In this document: piece after piece, positions 18,377 through 26,282 of the stretch
How positions within the stretch are numbered: position 1 is the first letter of the stretch
How the letters are laid out: every line of letters starts with the position of its first letter
Source: Streptomyces spectabilis
GTDB lineage: Bacteria > Actinomycetota > Actinomycetes > Streptomycetales > Streptomycetaceae
Assembly: GCF_008704795.1 (NCBI RefSeq)
Contig: NZ_CP023690.1
Span: 5,776,501 to 5,840,500 of the forward strand
DNA: 64,000 bases
Reading direction: 5' to 3'
Position numbers and translations under genes: made by a program
The notes under the pieces: model-generated
The model's database searches: none
Seen by the model: only the letters and a program-made list of their open reading frames with translations
What the model was told of the DNA's origin: nothing

Positions 18377-18778
18377 GTGTCCGTGCAGTCGCCGCGTGAG
18401 CCCGATGACGAGGCGTCCATACCCGACGAGGTGTGGCGGAGGTTCGCTCAGGACAGCGAGCGGGAGATCCGCGCCTCGGCGCCCAAGGAGCCGTCGGCGC
18501 GGGCGCGCATGGTGGCCGAAAGGCTGCGCAAGCTGGACGAGGAAGCGGCTCGGCAGCAGGCCGAGGGCACGGTGGGGCGCAAGCGCCGCAAGCGCAAGGA
18601 GGCGGCCGCCGAGCCCTGGCGCCCGGACGACTGGCGGGCCGCGCCCACCGGGCCGCGCCGCGGCGGCGCCGGTTCGGGGCGGTGGCGCCAGGTCCGCAGC
18701 GTGGTGATCGTCGTGGGCTTCATGGTCCTCGCGATCCTGCTTCTGAGTCCGTACCGGTTCTGGGCCTGGCAGAGGTGA
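18377..18778 (+). CDS. Small single-pass membrane protein, unknown function
   Basis: A 133-residue protein. The first 100 residues are charged and probably helical (PDEVWRRFAQDSEREIRASA, RARMVAERLRKLDEEAARQQ, then an RKRRKRKEA basic patch). The C-terminus has one membrane segment (VVIVVGFMVLAILLLSPYRF), so the body should be cytoplasmic. GTG 18377 is preferred to the open upstream frame (18326) because GGGGGAGGGGG lies at 18362-18372. I do not recognise a family. It is 130 bases from a lipoprotein gene on the same strand. Confidence 0.75.
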   Translation: MSVQSPREPDDEASIPDEVWRRFAQDSEREIRASAPKEPSARARMVAERLRKLDEEAARQQAEGTVGRKRRKRKEAAAEPWRPDDWRAAPTGPRRGGAGSGRWRQVRSVVIVVGFMVLAILLLSPYRFWAWQR

Positions 18779-18908
18779 CCGTTTGCAGTTCGGCGCCGAT
18801 TCGGCGCCGATCCGTGGAACCGCCCGCGGAGATCTTCGGTCGTAGAAGGGGTGCGGGTGACTCCGCATTCCGCGTCCGCGGAAACGGGCAAGGCGAAGGT
18901 GGGGGAAC

Positions 18909-19778
18909 GTGAAGTCAGCTGTGTCGCGTCTGGTGGTGGCCGTCTCGGTCGCGGCCACGCTGGGCCTGACCGCCGCGTGCGGCGGCGGTGACGGCGACGG
19001 CCGTGACGGTGGCAAGTCGTCGACGGAGCAGGCGAAGCCGAAGGGGCGGGACGGTGGCGCCCCGAACGGCGACGGCGACGGCGCACGGGACACCGACGGC
19101 TCACGCGGCTCAGGTGGCGGTGGTGGCGCGCGTGACGGCGGAGGCGCCCCCGCCGAGCTGACGGCGGCGTCCCTGGCCAAGGGTGACGTCCGCGGCCACG
19201 ACGTGAAGACGCGCAGGCCGAACAAGCTGGAGGTCGCGTGGGCGGACGCGCCGGCCTCCCCTGCTGCCTGCGCCCCCTTGGCGGACCTCCTGACGTCCGC
19301 CACGCCGCCCGGAGCAAAGGGCCACGTCGGCCGCACGGTCATCGCCAAGGACGCCCGTGTCGTGGCGATGACGGACGTCGAGCTGTACGCGTACGGCAGC
19401 GAGCGCGCGGCCGCGCGCGCCCTCGGGGAGCTGCGTACGGCGGCCAAGAACGAGAAGTGCGCCGCCTTCCGCACCGGCGATCTGCGCTACTCGGGCGTCA
19501 AGGCGCTGGCCGCGCCGGACAAGGGCGACGAGGCCGTCAGCTACCGCGTCGGCGGCCGCCAGGACGTGTTCGTGAAGCGCTGGACGGTCACCGTCGTGCG
19601 CAAGGGCTCCACGCTCGTCTCCTTCGCCGCGTCGAGCCACTACGACCCCGAGAGCGTGGTCAGGGACGACGAGAGCCGCGAGGACGGCGGGGCGGACCTG
19701 CCGACGGCGGACAGGGCGGACGAGCAGCCGAAGGTTCCCGCGGCGGTGCTGGACGCGCAGCTGGCCAAGGTGAAGTAG
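18909..19778 (+). CDS. Putative lipoprotein, unknown function
   Basis: A 289-residue exported protein. The signal peptide ends in the lipobox LTAAC (Cys at about residue 24), so it should be lipid-anchored on the outer face of the membrane. A Gly/Asp-rich spacer (about 25-80) leads to a domain of about 190 residues (AELTAASLAKGDVRGHDV ... VFVKRWTVTVVRKGSTLVSF). GTG 18909 has GGGGGAAC immediately upstream. The domain resembles the sensor-like lipoproteins seen near Streptomyces regulators, but I cannot name it. A strong terminator follows at 19831. Confidence 0.8.
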   Translation: MKSAVSRLVVAVSVAATLGLTAACGGGDGDGRDGGKSSTEQAKPKGRDGGAPNGDGDGARDTDGSRGSGGGGGARDGGGAPAELTAASLAKGDVRGHDVKTRRPNKLEVAWADAPASPAACAPLADLLTSATPPGAKGHVGRTVIAKDARVVAMTDVELYAYGSERAAARALGELRTAAKNEKCAAFRTGDLRYSGVKALAAPDKGDEAVSYRVGGRQDVFVKRWTVTVVRKGSTLVSFAASSHYDPESVVRDDESREDGGADLPTADRADEQPKVPAAVLDAQLAKVK

Positions 19779-19830
19779 GCGCCGGGCCCGCCTCGGCCAT
19801 GGCCGGGTGCGTCTCCCACCGCACGAGCGA

Positions 19831-19861
19831 AGGGCCCCGCGGGACGGAACCGCGGGGCCCT
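19831..19861 (+). terminator. Rho-independent-type terminator after the lipoprotein gene
   Basis: AGGGCCCCGCGG (19831-19842) pairs perfectly with CCGCGGGGCCCT (19850-19861) around a seven-base loop. No long T-run follows, as is usual in Streptomyces. Confidence 0.8.
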
Positions 19862-20453
19862 TGGCTGTCAGCACCGACGTCAGGGCAGCGTCGGTGCTTC
19901 GGGGCGGCGCCGGGGGGAGTGCGCCGCTGGCTCGTGTGCCGGTGGCCGACCCGGCGCGCAAGGGGCGCACATCTGGTCTAGACCAATGGCAATGAAATTC
20001 TGCACGGACGGGCTTCTCGCTCGCCCTCTTACGCATCGTGGAGGATGGCCGGTTCTCCGCGCAACCGTTTCGACTACATCCACTTGTGCCCGAGGGGAAC
20101 ACCCGAGCGGAAGGGTCTGAGGCCGGTCGGCCCCGGGCGTCCCCGGAGCCGACCGTTCCCTGGGTGACCGGGCTGCTGTCCCCTGCCGTCCGGTCACATC
20201 TCTGGGGCGAGGTCCCACGGCGTACGAATGATCCGTACGCCTCATCGCCCCAGCGGAGGAGCCACGCGTGGTTCTTTCGGGCCCGCGCCTGGCTGGCACG
20301 GACACCGGGACCAACGAAGACCGTCGGGAACCGGTCACGCGCCGTACGGGTGAGAAGCCGTCCGAACTCAGGTCCGTGGCGCAGCGGTTCCGCGTGCGCA
20401 CGTGCCCTCGCCGGGCGGCGCCTGCGGCTGTCGGCGGCCGCCGCCGGGCGGCT
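19862..20453. other. Gene-poor interval containing an isolated dre-like palindrome
   Basis: This stretch of 592 bases has no gene I can support. A GTG at 20268 has a good GGAGGAG six bases upstream, but the reading frame that follows runs entirely antisense to chorismate mutase and has no recognisable content. GCCGGGCGGC occurs twice near 20410-20453, just beyond the chorismate mutase stop. Confidence 0.5.
19974..19985. promoter_or_regulatory. DasR-responsive-element (dre) candidate
   Basis: TGGTCTAGACCA is a perfect palindrome and equals the core of the published Streptomyces DasR consensus, A(G/C)TGGTCTAGACCA(G/C)T. DasR is the GntR regulator of N-acetylglucosamine use. No chitin or GlcNAc gene is adjacent, so what it would control is unclear. 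Confidence 0.6.
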
Positions 20454-20777
20454 TCAGACGCGGCCGCGGCACAGTTCGAGCAGCGTCATCGCGAGCGCGG
20501 TGCCGGGCTTGCCGAGCGCGTCCCGGTAGTGGGCGAGGACCTCCATCTCGCGCGAGAGGTTCACGCGCCGCCCGCCCGAACCGATGCGGGCCTCCTGGAT
20601 CACCGCAGAGACCGCCATCCGTTCCTGGACCAGACCAATGATCCGGTCATCGAGCGCGTCGATCCGCTCACGGGCACCGCCGATCAGTTCGGCGGCTTCG
20701 GGCGTACGGGCGCCGGTCCGCTCGGGCGCGGTGGTCGTGCGGGCCGGGGCGGTGGGCTGCTGCGTGGTGGCGGTCAT
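20454..20777 (-). CDS. Chorismate mutase (AroQ type)
   Basis: A 107-residue helical chorismate mutase, converting chorismate to prephenate, the branch to Phe and Tyr. The core begins at about residue 30: IGGARERIDALDDRIIGLVQERMAVS holds the first-helix Arg and Asp positions, and IQEARIGSGGRRVNLSREME supplies the Lys/Arg-rich catalytic region. The first 28 residues are a Pro/Thr-rich extension. There is no signal peptide, so it acts in the cytoplasm. ATG 20777 has GAGGAG seven bases upstream. A leader of about 195 bases carries a promoter, a short peptide rich in Phe/Tyr codons and a strong terminator hairpin, suggesting control by aromatic amino acid supply (described separately). Confidence 0.92.
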   Translation of the reverse strand: MTATTQQPTAPARTTTAPERTGARTPEAAELIGGARERIDALDDRIIGLVQERMAVSAVIQEARIGSGGRRVNLSREMEVLAHYRDALGKPGTALAMTLLELCRGRV

Positions 20778-20843
20778 GGTGGGGCTCCTCGCTGGATTCG
20801 GTGGCGGCGGTGCCCCGGGGTGGTGGCAAGGACCCGGAAACGA

Positions 20844-20880
20844 CAGGACGCCCCGGGCCTTGTCGGCCCGGGGCGCCTGG
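20844..20880 (-). terminator. Attenuator hairpin in the chorismate mutase leader
   Basis: CGCCCCGGGCC (20875-20865) pairs with GGCCCGGGGCG (20859-20849) around GACAA, extended by two more pairs; TCCTGTCGTTTCC follows. It lies between the leader peptide stop and the chorismate mutase start. A segment inside the peptide, CGGCCCG, is complementary to CGGGCCG in the left arm and could form a competing antiterminator. Confidence 0.6.
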
Positions 20881-20899
20881 GAAGTCGCTTGTCAGGTGA

Positions 20900-20971
20900 T
20901 CAAGCAGCTCGACCATGGCAGCCGGCGGGCCGGATGCCATAGGTAAAGAGGAAGCTGAGGTGCTTGGTCAC
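20900..20971 (-). CDS. Putative Phe/Tyr-rich leader peptide
   Basis: A 23-codon frame beginning GTG at 20971 encodes MTKHLSFLFTY at its N-terminus, with Phe codons 7 and 9 and a Tyr codon 11 clustered together. The predicted transcription start is the G of this GTG, so it would be a leaderless message, as reported for tryptophan leaders in Streptomyces. The Tyr codon overlaps the first arm of a hairpin (ATGGCATCCGGC with GCCGGCTGCCAT, one mismatch). A ribosome stalled on Phe/Tyr codons would block that hairpin. The frame closes with TGA at 20900-20902. It is too short to be convincing by itself; the evidence is the arrangement. Confidence 0.55.
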   Translation of the reverse strand: MTKHLSFLFTYGIRPAGCHGRAA

Positions 20972-20977
20972 GGGGTC

Positions 20978-21008
20978 AGTATGCCCCCAGGCGCGCCGGG
21001 CGGGTCAA
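20978..21008 (-). promoter_or_regulatory. Promoter of the chorismate mutase leader
   Basis: On the minus strand TTGACC (21008-21003) and CATACT (20983-20978) are 19 bases apart. Six bases (GACCCC) separate the -10 box from the leader GTG at 20971. The -35 match and the position make this a credible HrdB-type promoter. Confidence 0.6.
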
Positions 21009-21386
21009 ACCGGGGGTGTGAGCCGGCTCGCATGGTGAGACGCGGGTGCGGCCCGCCCGCCGCCCTTCCCTGTCTCCCACCCCCTCCCTGTGGGCGGCCT
21101 GCCTGTCCACAGGGAGGCCGCCGCCGCAGCCGTGACCCGCCCCGACCCCCACCGCGGCGGGCCTCGGCGCGGGGTCCCGCGGGCCCCGGAGCAGGGCAGG
21201 AGCGGCCGCCGATGAGCCCCCGCCACCGGGGTCGCGGGCCCGGGGTCCGTCGGATACGACGAAGGCGCCACGCCCGGGCCCGTTAGAATCGACAAAACAA
21301 CCCCAGCTCCAACCGCGCGCGCACCCCTCGTGCACCCTTCCGCTCACGAACCTCCTGCGCACGCTCAACGCCGGAAGGCCGCCGCC

Positions 21387-22976
21387 GTGTCCTCAGCGAC
21401 TCCCGCTGCCGCCGCTCCCGACACCGTTCTGGTCGTCGACTTCGGAGCGCAGTACGCCCAGCTCATCGCCCGCCGCGTCCGCGAGGCCCGGGTCTACAGC
21501 GAGATCGTGCCGAGCACCATGCCGGTCTCCGAGATGCTCGCCAAGAACCCCGCGGCGATCATCCTCTCCGGCGGCCCGTCCTCGGTGTACGCGGAGGAGG
21601 CCCCCTCGGTCGACCGCGCCCTGTTCGAGGCGGGCGTCCCTGTCTTCGGCATGTGCTACGGCTTCCAGCTGATGGCCACCACCCTCGGCGGCACCGTCGA
21701 CAACACCGGCGCCCGTGAGTACGGCCGCACCCCGCTCAGCGTCTCCAGGCCCGGCTCGACCCTCTTCGAGGGCACCCCGGCCGACCAGTCCGTGTGGATG
21801 TCGCACGGCGACGCGTGCAGCGCGGCCCCCGAGGGCTTCGCCGTCACCGCCTCCACGGACGTCGTCCCGGTCGCCGCCTTCGAGAACGACGAGAAGAAGC
21901 TCTACGGCGTCCAGTACCACCCCGAGGTCATGCACTCCACGCACGGCCAGCAGGTCCTGGAGCACTTCCTCTACCGCGGCGCCGGCCTGAAGCCGAACTG
22001 GACCACCGGCAACGTCATCGACGAGCAGGTCGCCGCCATCCGCGCCCAGGTCGGCACCAAGCGCGCCATCTGCGGCCTGTCCGGCGGCGTCGACTCCGCC
22101 GTGGCCGCCGCCCTGGTGCAGAAGGCCATCGGCTCCCAGCTGACCTGCGTGTACGTCGACCACGGCCTGATGCGCCAGGGCGAGACCGAGCAGGTCGAGA
22201 AGGACTTCGTGGCCGCCACCGGCGTGCAGCTGAAGGTCGTCGACGCCCAGGAGCGCTTCCTGACCGCGCTGGCCGGCGTCTCCGACCCGGAGACCAAGCG
22301 CAAGATCATCGGTCGGGAGTTCATCCGCGTCTTCGAGCAGGCGCAGGCCGAGATCGTCGCCGAGTCGGCGGGCGCTGGCGAGGACGTCGCGTTCCTCGTC
22401 CAGGGCACCCTCTACCCGGACGTCGTCGAGTCCGGCGGCGGCTCGGGCACCGCCAACATCAAGTCCCACCACAACGTGGGCGGCCTCCCCGAGGACCTCG
22501 AATTCCAGCTCGTCGAACCGCTGCGCAAGCTGTTCAAGGACGAGGTGCGCATGGTCGGCCAGGAGCTCGGCCTGCCCGACGAGATCGTCCAGCGCCAGCC
22601 CTTCCCGGGCCCCGGCCTCGGCATCCGCATCGTCGGCGAGGTCACGCGCGAGCGCCTCGACCTGCTGCGCGAGGCCGACGCCATCGCCCGCGAGGAGCTG
22701 ACCGCCGCCGGGCTCGACCGCGAGATCTGGCAGTGCCCCGTGGTGCTCCTCGCCGACGTCCGCTCCGTGGGCGTCCAGGGCGACGGCCGCACCTACGGCC
22801 ACCCGATCGTGCTGCGCCCCGTCTCCTCCGAGGACGCCATGACGGCCGACTGGTCCCGTCTGCCGTACGACGTGCTCGCGAAGATCTCGACCCGCATCAC
22901 CAACGAGGTCGCCGACGTCAACCGCGTCGTCCTCGACGTGACCAGCAAGCCGCCGGGCACCATCGAGTGGGAGTGA
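21387..22976 (+). CDS. guaA: GMP synthase (glutamine-hydrolysing)
   Basis: A 529-residue two-domain enzyme making GMP from XMP, ATP and glutamine in purine synthesis. Residues about 10-200 are the class I glutamine amidotransferase domain, with the nucleophile Cys at about 90 in [10 protein letters not shown] and the His-Glu pair in YHPEV. Residues about 210-400 are the ATP pyrophosphatase, with the P-loop LSGGVDSAV (about 231-239). The C-terminal dimerisation domain carries [12 protein letters not shown] and ends KPPGTIEWE, the invariant GuaA terminus. GTG 21387 has GGAAGG (21373-21378) eight bases upstream; the frame stays open to 21330 without conserved sequence. A TAGAAT box at 21284-21289 may be its -10 element. 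It is a single-gene unit closed by a strong terminator. Confidence 0.97.
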   Translation: MSSATPAAAAPDTVLVVDFGAQYAQLIARRVREARVYSEIVPSTMPVSEMLAKNPAAIILSGGPSSVYAEEAPSVDRALFEAGVPVFGMCYGFQLMATTLGGTVDNTGAREYGRTPLSVSRPGSTLFEGTPADQSVWMSHGDACSAAPEGFAVTASTDVVPVAAFENDEKKLYGVQYHPEVMHSTHGQQVLEHFLYRGAGLKPNWTTGNVIDEQVAAIRAQVGTKRAICGLSGGVDSAVAAALVQKAIGSQLTCVYVDHGLMRQGETEQVEKDFVAATGVQLKVVDAQERFLTALAGVSDPETKRKIIGREFIRVFEQAQAEIVAESAGAGEDVAFLVQGTLYPDVVESGGGSGTANIKSHHNVGGLPEDLEFQLVEPLRKLFKDEVRMVGQELGLPDEIVQRQPFPGPGLGIRIVGEVTRERLDLLREADAIAREELTAAGLDREIWQCPVVLLADVRSVGVQGDGRTYGHPIVLRPVSSEDAMTADWSRLPYDVLAKISTRITNEVADVNRVVLDVTSKPPGTIEWE

Positions 22977-23042
22977 CCCGACCGCAGGGGCCGAGCCCCA
23001 CGGTCGGTCCGGGCCGCACGGCCCGCCCGCGCCCCCAGGCCT

Positions 23043-23089
23043 GAACGCCGGTGCCGCCGCCCCCGCCGGGGACGGCGGCACCGGCGTTC
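23043..23089. terminator. Bidirectional terminator between guaA and the PNPOx-like gene
   Basis: A perfect 17-base stem: GAACGCCGGTGCCGCCG (23043-23059) with CGGCGGCACCGGCGTTC (23073-23089). The hairpin abuts the stop codon of the convergent gene at 23090 and would serve both transcripts. Confidence 0.85.
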
Positions 23090-23569
23090 TCACGTCCGCC
23101 GTGTCGTGCGCGTCGGCTGCCCCGGCTTCCACAGCCGCACGACCAGATACGTCTCGTCCTCGATGAACGTCCGCACGATTTCCGTCAGTTCCATCCGGAA
23201 CAGGTGGAACGCCGACGGGTCCGGCGGCCGCACCTCGTCCGTGTACAGCCGCAGCGTCTCCGGGTCCCGCACCTCCACCGCCCGGCCGGAGATCCGCACG
23301 TCCCCGCCGCTCATCTCCGTGCCGGGTCCCGGGTTCGCCTGGAGCGTGCACCGCGGATCGCGCCGCAGGTCCAGCGCCTTGAGCGAGCCCGGCATCATCC
23401 CGAGCCACAACTCGCCGTTCAGAAAACGGACTTCCAGGCCCGATGTGCGCGGCGACCCGTCCTTGCGCAGCGTCGCCAGGACGTGGTGCGTGAACAGCCC
23501 GAACCTCTCCTCGGCCGTCCGCGCCAGCTCGGGTTCCGCGGTCGCGAACGCCTCCCAGTTGCATGTCAT
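23090..23569 (-). CDS. Pyridoxamine 5'-phosphate oxidase-family (split-barrel) protein
   Basis: A 159-residue single-domain protein with the split-barrel FMN-binding fold pattern. FTHHVLATLRKDGSPRTSGLEVRFLNGELWLGMM and ALDLRRDPRCTLQ correspond to the strands and phosphate-contacting Arg/Lys region of PPOX-class proteins; RISGRAVEV follows. The C-terminus ends with VVRLWKPGQPTRTTRRT. Members bind FMN, F420 or haem and act on many substrates. Nothing here shows which, and the true PdxH signature is not evident, so it should not be called PdxH. It is a lone minus-strand gene between guaA and a class II aldolase gene; ATG 23569 is the only reasonable start. Confidence 0.85.
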   Translation of the reverse strand: MTCNWEAFATAEPELARTAEERFGLFTHHVLATLRKDGSPRTSGLEVRFLNGELWLGMMPGSLKALDLRRDPRCTLQANPGPGTEMSGGDVRISGRAVEVRDPETLRLYTDEVRPPDPSAFHLFRMELTEIVRTFIEDETYLVVRLWKPGQPTRTTRRT

Positions 23570-23724
23570 ACCGACAGCCTGACGCCCATACCGGACACCT
23601 CCTGTCCCTCTTTCCGGGGTGCCGCGCCCCCGCCCGCCGCGTCCGCCACGTACGGCTCCAGACTCTCTTCACAGAAGGCCCCTGTCGCCCTTCGCTGACC
23701 GGCGGTAACTTCCGCTGCGTACGG

Positions 23725-23769
23725 CCAGTGCAACCAGTGCAACCAGCGCAACCAGTACGACCAGGACGG
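23725..23769 (+). repeat. Nine-base tandem repeats upstream of the aldolase gene
   Basis: Five units built on CCAGTGCAA (CCAGTGCAA twice, then CCAGCGCAA, CCAGTACGA, CCAGGACGG) lie in the 5' region just before the ribosome-binding site GGACGGAGGAC of the gene at 23787. They could alter leader length or structure between strains. Confidence 0.75.
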
Positions 23770-23786
23770 CCAGGGACGGAGGACAG

Positions 23787-24572
23787 ATGCGGGCGCCCAC
23801 ACCCATACCCGTCGAGCGGCTCCAGTTCGCGATGCCCCCGGCACACGACACGCCGGAGGACGAACGGCGCCACCGCAAGGAGCGGCTCGCCGGTGCCCTG
23901 CGCGTCTTCGGCCGCCTCGGCTACGAGGACGGCGTCTCCGGCCACATCACCGCGCGCGACCCCGAACACCCCGACTGCTTCTGGGTGAACCCCTTCGGCA
24001 TGCCCTTCAAGCACATCACCGTCAGCGACCTCGTCCTCGCCAACGGGGCGGGGCAGGTCGTTGAGGGGCGCCACCACGTCAACCAGGCCGCGTTCGCCGT
24101 CCATGCCGAGGTCCACCGGGCCCGGCCCGACGCCGTCGCCGTCGCACACTGCCACTCCGTGCACGGCCGCGCCCTCGCCGCCCTCGGTGAACTCCTCGAA
24201 CCGATCACCCAGGAGTCCTGTGCCTTTTACGAGAGCCACGCGCTGTACGACGCCTACACCGGTGTCGCCGTGGACGCCGAGGAATGCCGCCGCATCGCCG
24301 CCGCCCTTGACGACCACAAGGCGCTCATCCTGCGCAACCACGGGCTGCTCGCCGTGGGCGGCTCCGTCGACGCCGCCGCCTGGTGGTTCATCTCCATGGA
24401 GCGCGCCAGCCAGGTCCAGCTCGCGGCCCGCGCGGCGGGGCGCCCGGTCCTCATCGACCACGAGGAGGCCGTGCGGACCCGGGACCAGCTCGGCGGCGAC
24501 CTCGTGGCCTGGATCAACTACCAGCCCCTGTGGCAGGACATCAGCCGCGCCGAACCCGATCTGCTCGCCTGA
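23787..24572 (+). CDS. Class II aldolase/adducin-family protein
   Basis: A 261-residue protein. The zinc-site pattern of the family is present: HCHSVHG (two His) at about residues 121-127, and a further His in RNHGLLAVGG. GYEDGVSGHITARDPEH and FWVNPFGMPFKHI match the N-terminal substrate-phosphate region. The family includes fuculose- and ribulose-phosphate aldolases and epimerases, but many actinobacterial members of this type are uncharacterised and are often annotated only as class II aldolase/adducin. The protein is cytoplasmic. ATG 23787 has GGACGGAGGAC about eight bases upstream. It appears to be transcribed alone. Confidence 0.85.
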   Translation: MRAPTPIPVERLQFAMPPAHDTPEDERRHRKERLAGALRVFGRLGYEDGVSGHITARDPEHPDCFWVNPFGMPFKHITVSDLVLANGAGQVVEGRHHVNQAAFAVHAEVHRARPDAVAVAHCHSVHGRALAALGELLEPITQESCAFYESHALYDAYTGVAVDAEECRRIAAALDDHKALILRNHGLLAVGGSVDAAAWWFISMERASQVQLAARAAGRPVLIDHEEAVRTRDQLGGDLVAWINYQPLWQDISRAEPDLLA

Positions 24573-24792
24573 ACCCGCCGCGCCCGTCCCCCGTCGGTGC
24601 CCGACCGGGGCCCGCGTCAACACGCGTGCCGCCAGTCCACCCCCGCTGACCTGACCCGCGGAACGCGCACAGGCGTCCGTACGGCACAATTCCCAGTCAT
24701 TGCAGGGTAGTTCGCGGGCACGTGGGCGGCGGCAGAGCCGGTCACGGGTTCGATCACGGCCTCGGCCGAGGGCGGGGAAGGCGGGGTACGCG

Positions 24793-26058
24793 GTGGCGGT
24801 GCAGGAAGCCAGGCAGAGCACGCACGGGGGTGGCTGCACGTGCGGGGACTGCCCGCACGGTGCACGCGAGGGGCATCGGCGCGCCGTGGCCGCGTTCCTC
24901 GCCAAGCGCGACGAGTTGGCGGCGGGGCAGGGCGTGCCCGCGGCCGTCGTCCACTCGGCGGGCGCGTCCCGCCAGTGGGTCTCGGACGAGCTGACCCAGT
25001 CCGCCAAGGCCGTCGCCGAACGCGGGCGCGCCGAGGGGGCGGCCTGGCTCGCCCGGCTGTGGCGGTACACCCTCGGCGCCGTCTGGGCGGGCGTCGTCGC
25101 ACTGCTGCTCGTGCAGGCCCTCACGGCGGTCGGCAGCGGCTGGACGGACACGCGCACGGCCGGGCTGCTCGCGGCGCTCGCGATGGCCTTCCTGCTGTCG
25201 GGCGCCGCGTATCTGCACCGCGCGCGCGGGGGCGTGCTCGCGCCCGTCATCGGCGAGGACAACCGCCTGTCCACCTCGCGTGCCGTCGCCGCCTCCTGGG
25301 TGCTGCTCGTCGTCTTCGCCGTGCTCGTCCTCGCGGGTGAACTCGCCGCGGCCTCCGGTGACGGCCGGCGCGACGCCCTCATCGACGGCCTCCAACTCGA
25401 CCGCGTCGCGGGCCTTGTGACCGTCCTCGCCGTCGTCTGCGCCGTCGCCGTGCTCGTCCGCCGTGTCGTGGGCCTCAGGGTCCTCGGGCAGAAGCTCCAG
25501 AAGGTGCGCGCCGACCGGCCGAGGGCCGCCGACCTCCTCACCGACGACTCGGGCCGCGGCCACTTCGCGGACGTCCAGTACTTCCTCGTCAGCACTGCCG
25601 CCGTCGTCTTCGTCGCCGTCCGGCTCGCCCGCCGCCCCGAGCAGCTGCCCGACCTGCCGTGGGGCCTCGCCCTCCTCGTGCTCGTATCGGCCGCCACATA
25701 CGTGGCGGGCAAGTACTCGGAGGGCGGCCGGCCCGTGATCCTGTCCGTCGTCCGGGCCCGGGAGGCAGGCGATCTGGACGCGCCGATCCGCACCGGCGAC
25801 GACATCGAGATCCGCGGCGCGGGCTTCGTACCGCCCGGCGCGCAGAGCGCGGACCGGCTCGCCCGGATGGCCGTCCGCATCGGCGCCGTCCACGTCCACG
25901 TGCCGCTCGTGCCGGTCGCCGGGGGCTTCACCAACCCGTCCGACACCGTCCTGACCGTGCCCGTCCCCGTCGACGTCGAGCCCGGCCGCGTCGACGTCCA
26001 AGTGATCACGGCGGCGGGTGTCGAGACCAACCGCTGCACCATCGACGTGACCGACTGA
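24793..26058 (+). CDS. Polytopic membrane protein with Cys-rich N-terminus, unknown function
   Basis: A 421-residue protein. The N-terminus has HGGGCTCGDCPHGAREGHRR, a compact Cys/His cluster that could bind metal. Four membrane segments are visible: YTLGAVWAGVVALLLVQALT, GLLAALAMAFLLSGAAYL, SWVLLVVFAVLVLAGELA and VAGLVTVLAVVCAVAVLVRR, with a further hydrophobic pair (VSTAAVVFVAVRLA, LALLVLVSAATYVAG). The C-terminal 110 residues (IEIRGAGFVPPG ... GRVDVQVITAAGVETNRCTI) look like an immunoglobulin-type IPT/TIG fold, which is only an impression. GTG 24793 is chosen because GGGGAAGG lies upstream; the frame is open to 24700 with low-complexity Arg-rich sequence. I do not recognise the family. Confidence 0.75.
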   Translation: MAVQEARQSTHGGGCTCGDCPHGAREGHRRAVAAFLAKRDELAAGQGVPAAVVHSAGASRQWVSDELTQSAKAVAERGRAEGAAWLARLWRYTLGAVWAGVVALLLVQALTAVGSGWTDTRTAGLLAALAMAFLLSGAAYLHRARGGVLAPVIGEDNRLSTSRAVAASWVLLVVFAVLVLAGELAAASGDGRRDALIDGLQLDRVAGLVTVLAVVCAVAVLVRRVVGLRVLGQKLQKVRADRPRAADLLTDDSGRGHFADVQYFLVSTAAVVFVAVRLARRPEQLPDLPWGLALLVLVSAATYVAGKYSEGGRPVILSVVRAREAGDLDAPIRTGDDIEIRGAGFVPPGAQSADRLARMAVRIGAVHVHVPLVPVAGGFTNPSDTVLTVPVPVDVEPGRVDVQVITAAGVETNRCTIDVTD

Positions 26059-26282
26059 CCGCCCCGCCGCACAAGCCTCCGCACGGACCGCGCGACCCAC
26101 CGCCCGACACCCCGCACCGCGTCGAATGGACGCATGCGCTCCCCCCTTCCACAGGCCCGGAACCGCCGACCCCCAGTGGTTTCCGGGCACACCTCACGGA
26201 ATCCGCCGCACGCCACTGAGCGGCGACTCCCTTTCCTACGTATCGTCAGTTGACGGCTCAACGGGAGAGGCGGCGGACAGCC

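Noticed and set aside
20626..20637. TGGACCAGACCA as a second DasR site
   Set aside because: Two mismatches, and it encodes conserved residues of chorismate mutase (the IGLVQE region), so chance is the simpler explanation.
20268..20942. A + strand frame starting with GTG behind a good GGAGGAG
   Set aside because: Most of it is antisense to chorismate mutase and its leader, and its translation has no recognisable or balanced protein content. I kept it only as a note in the gene-poor interval.
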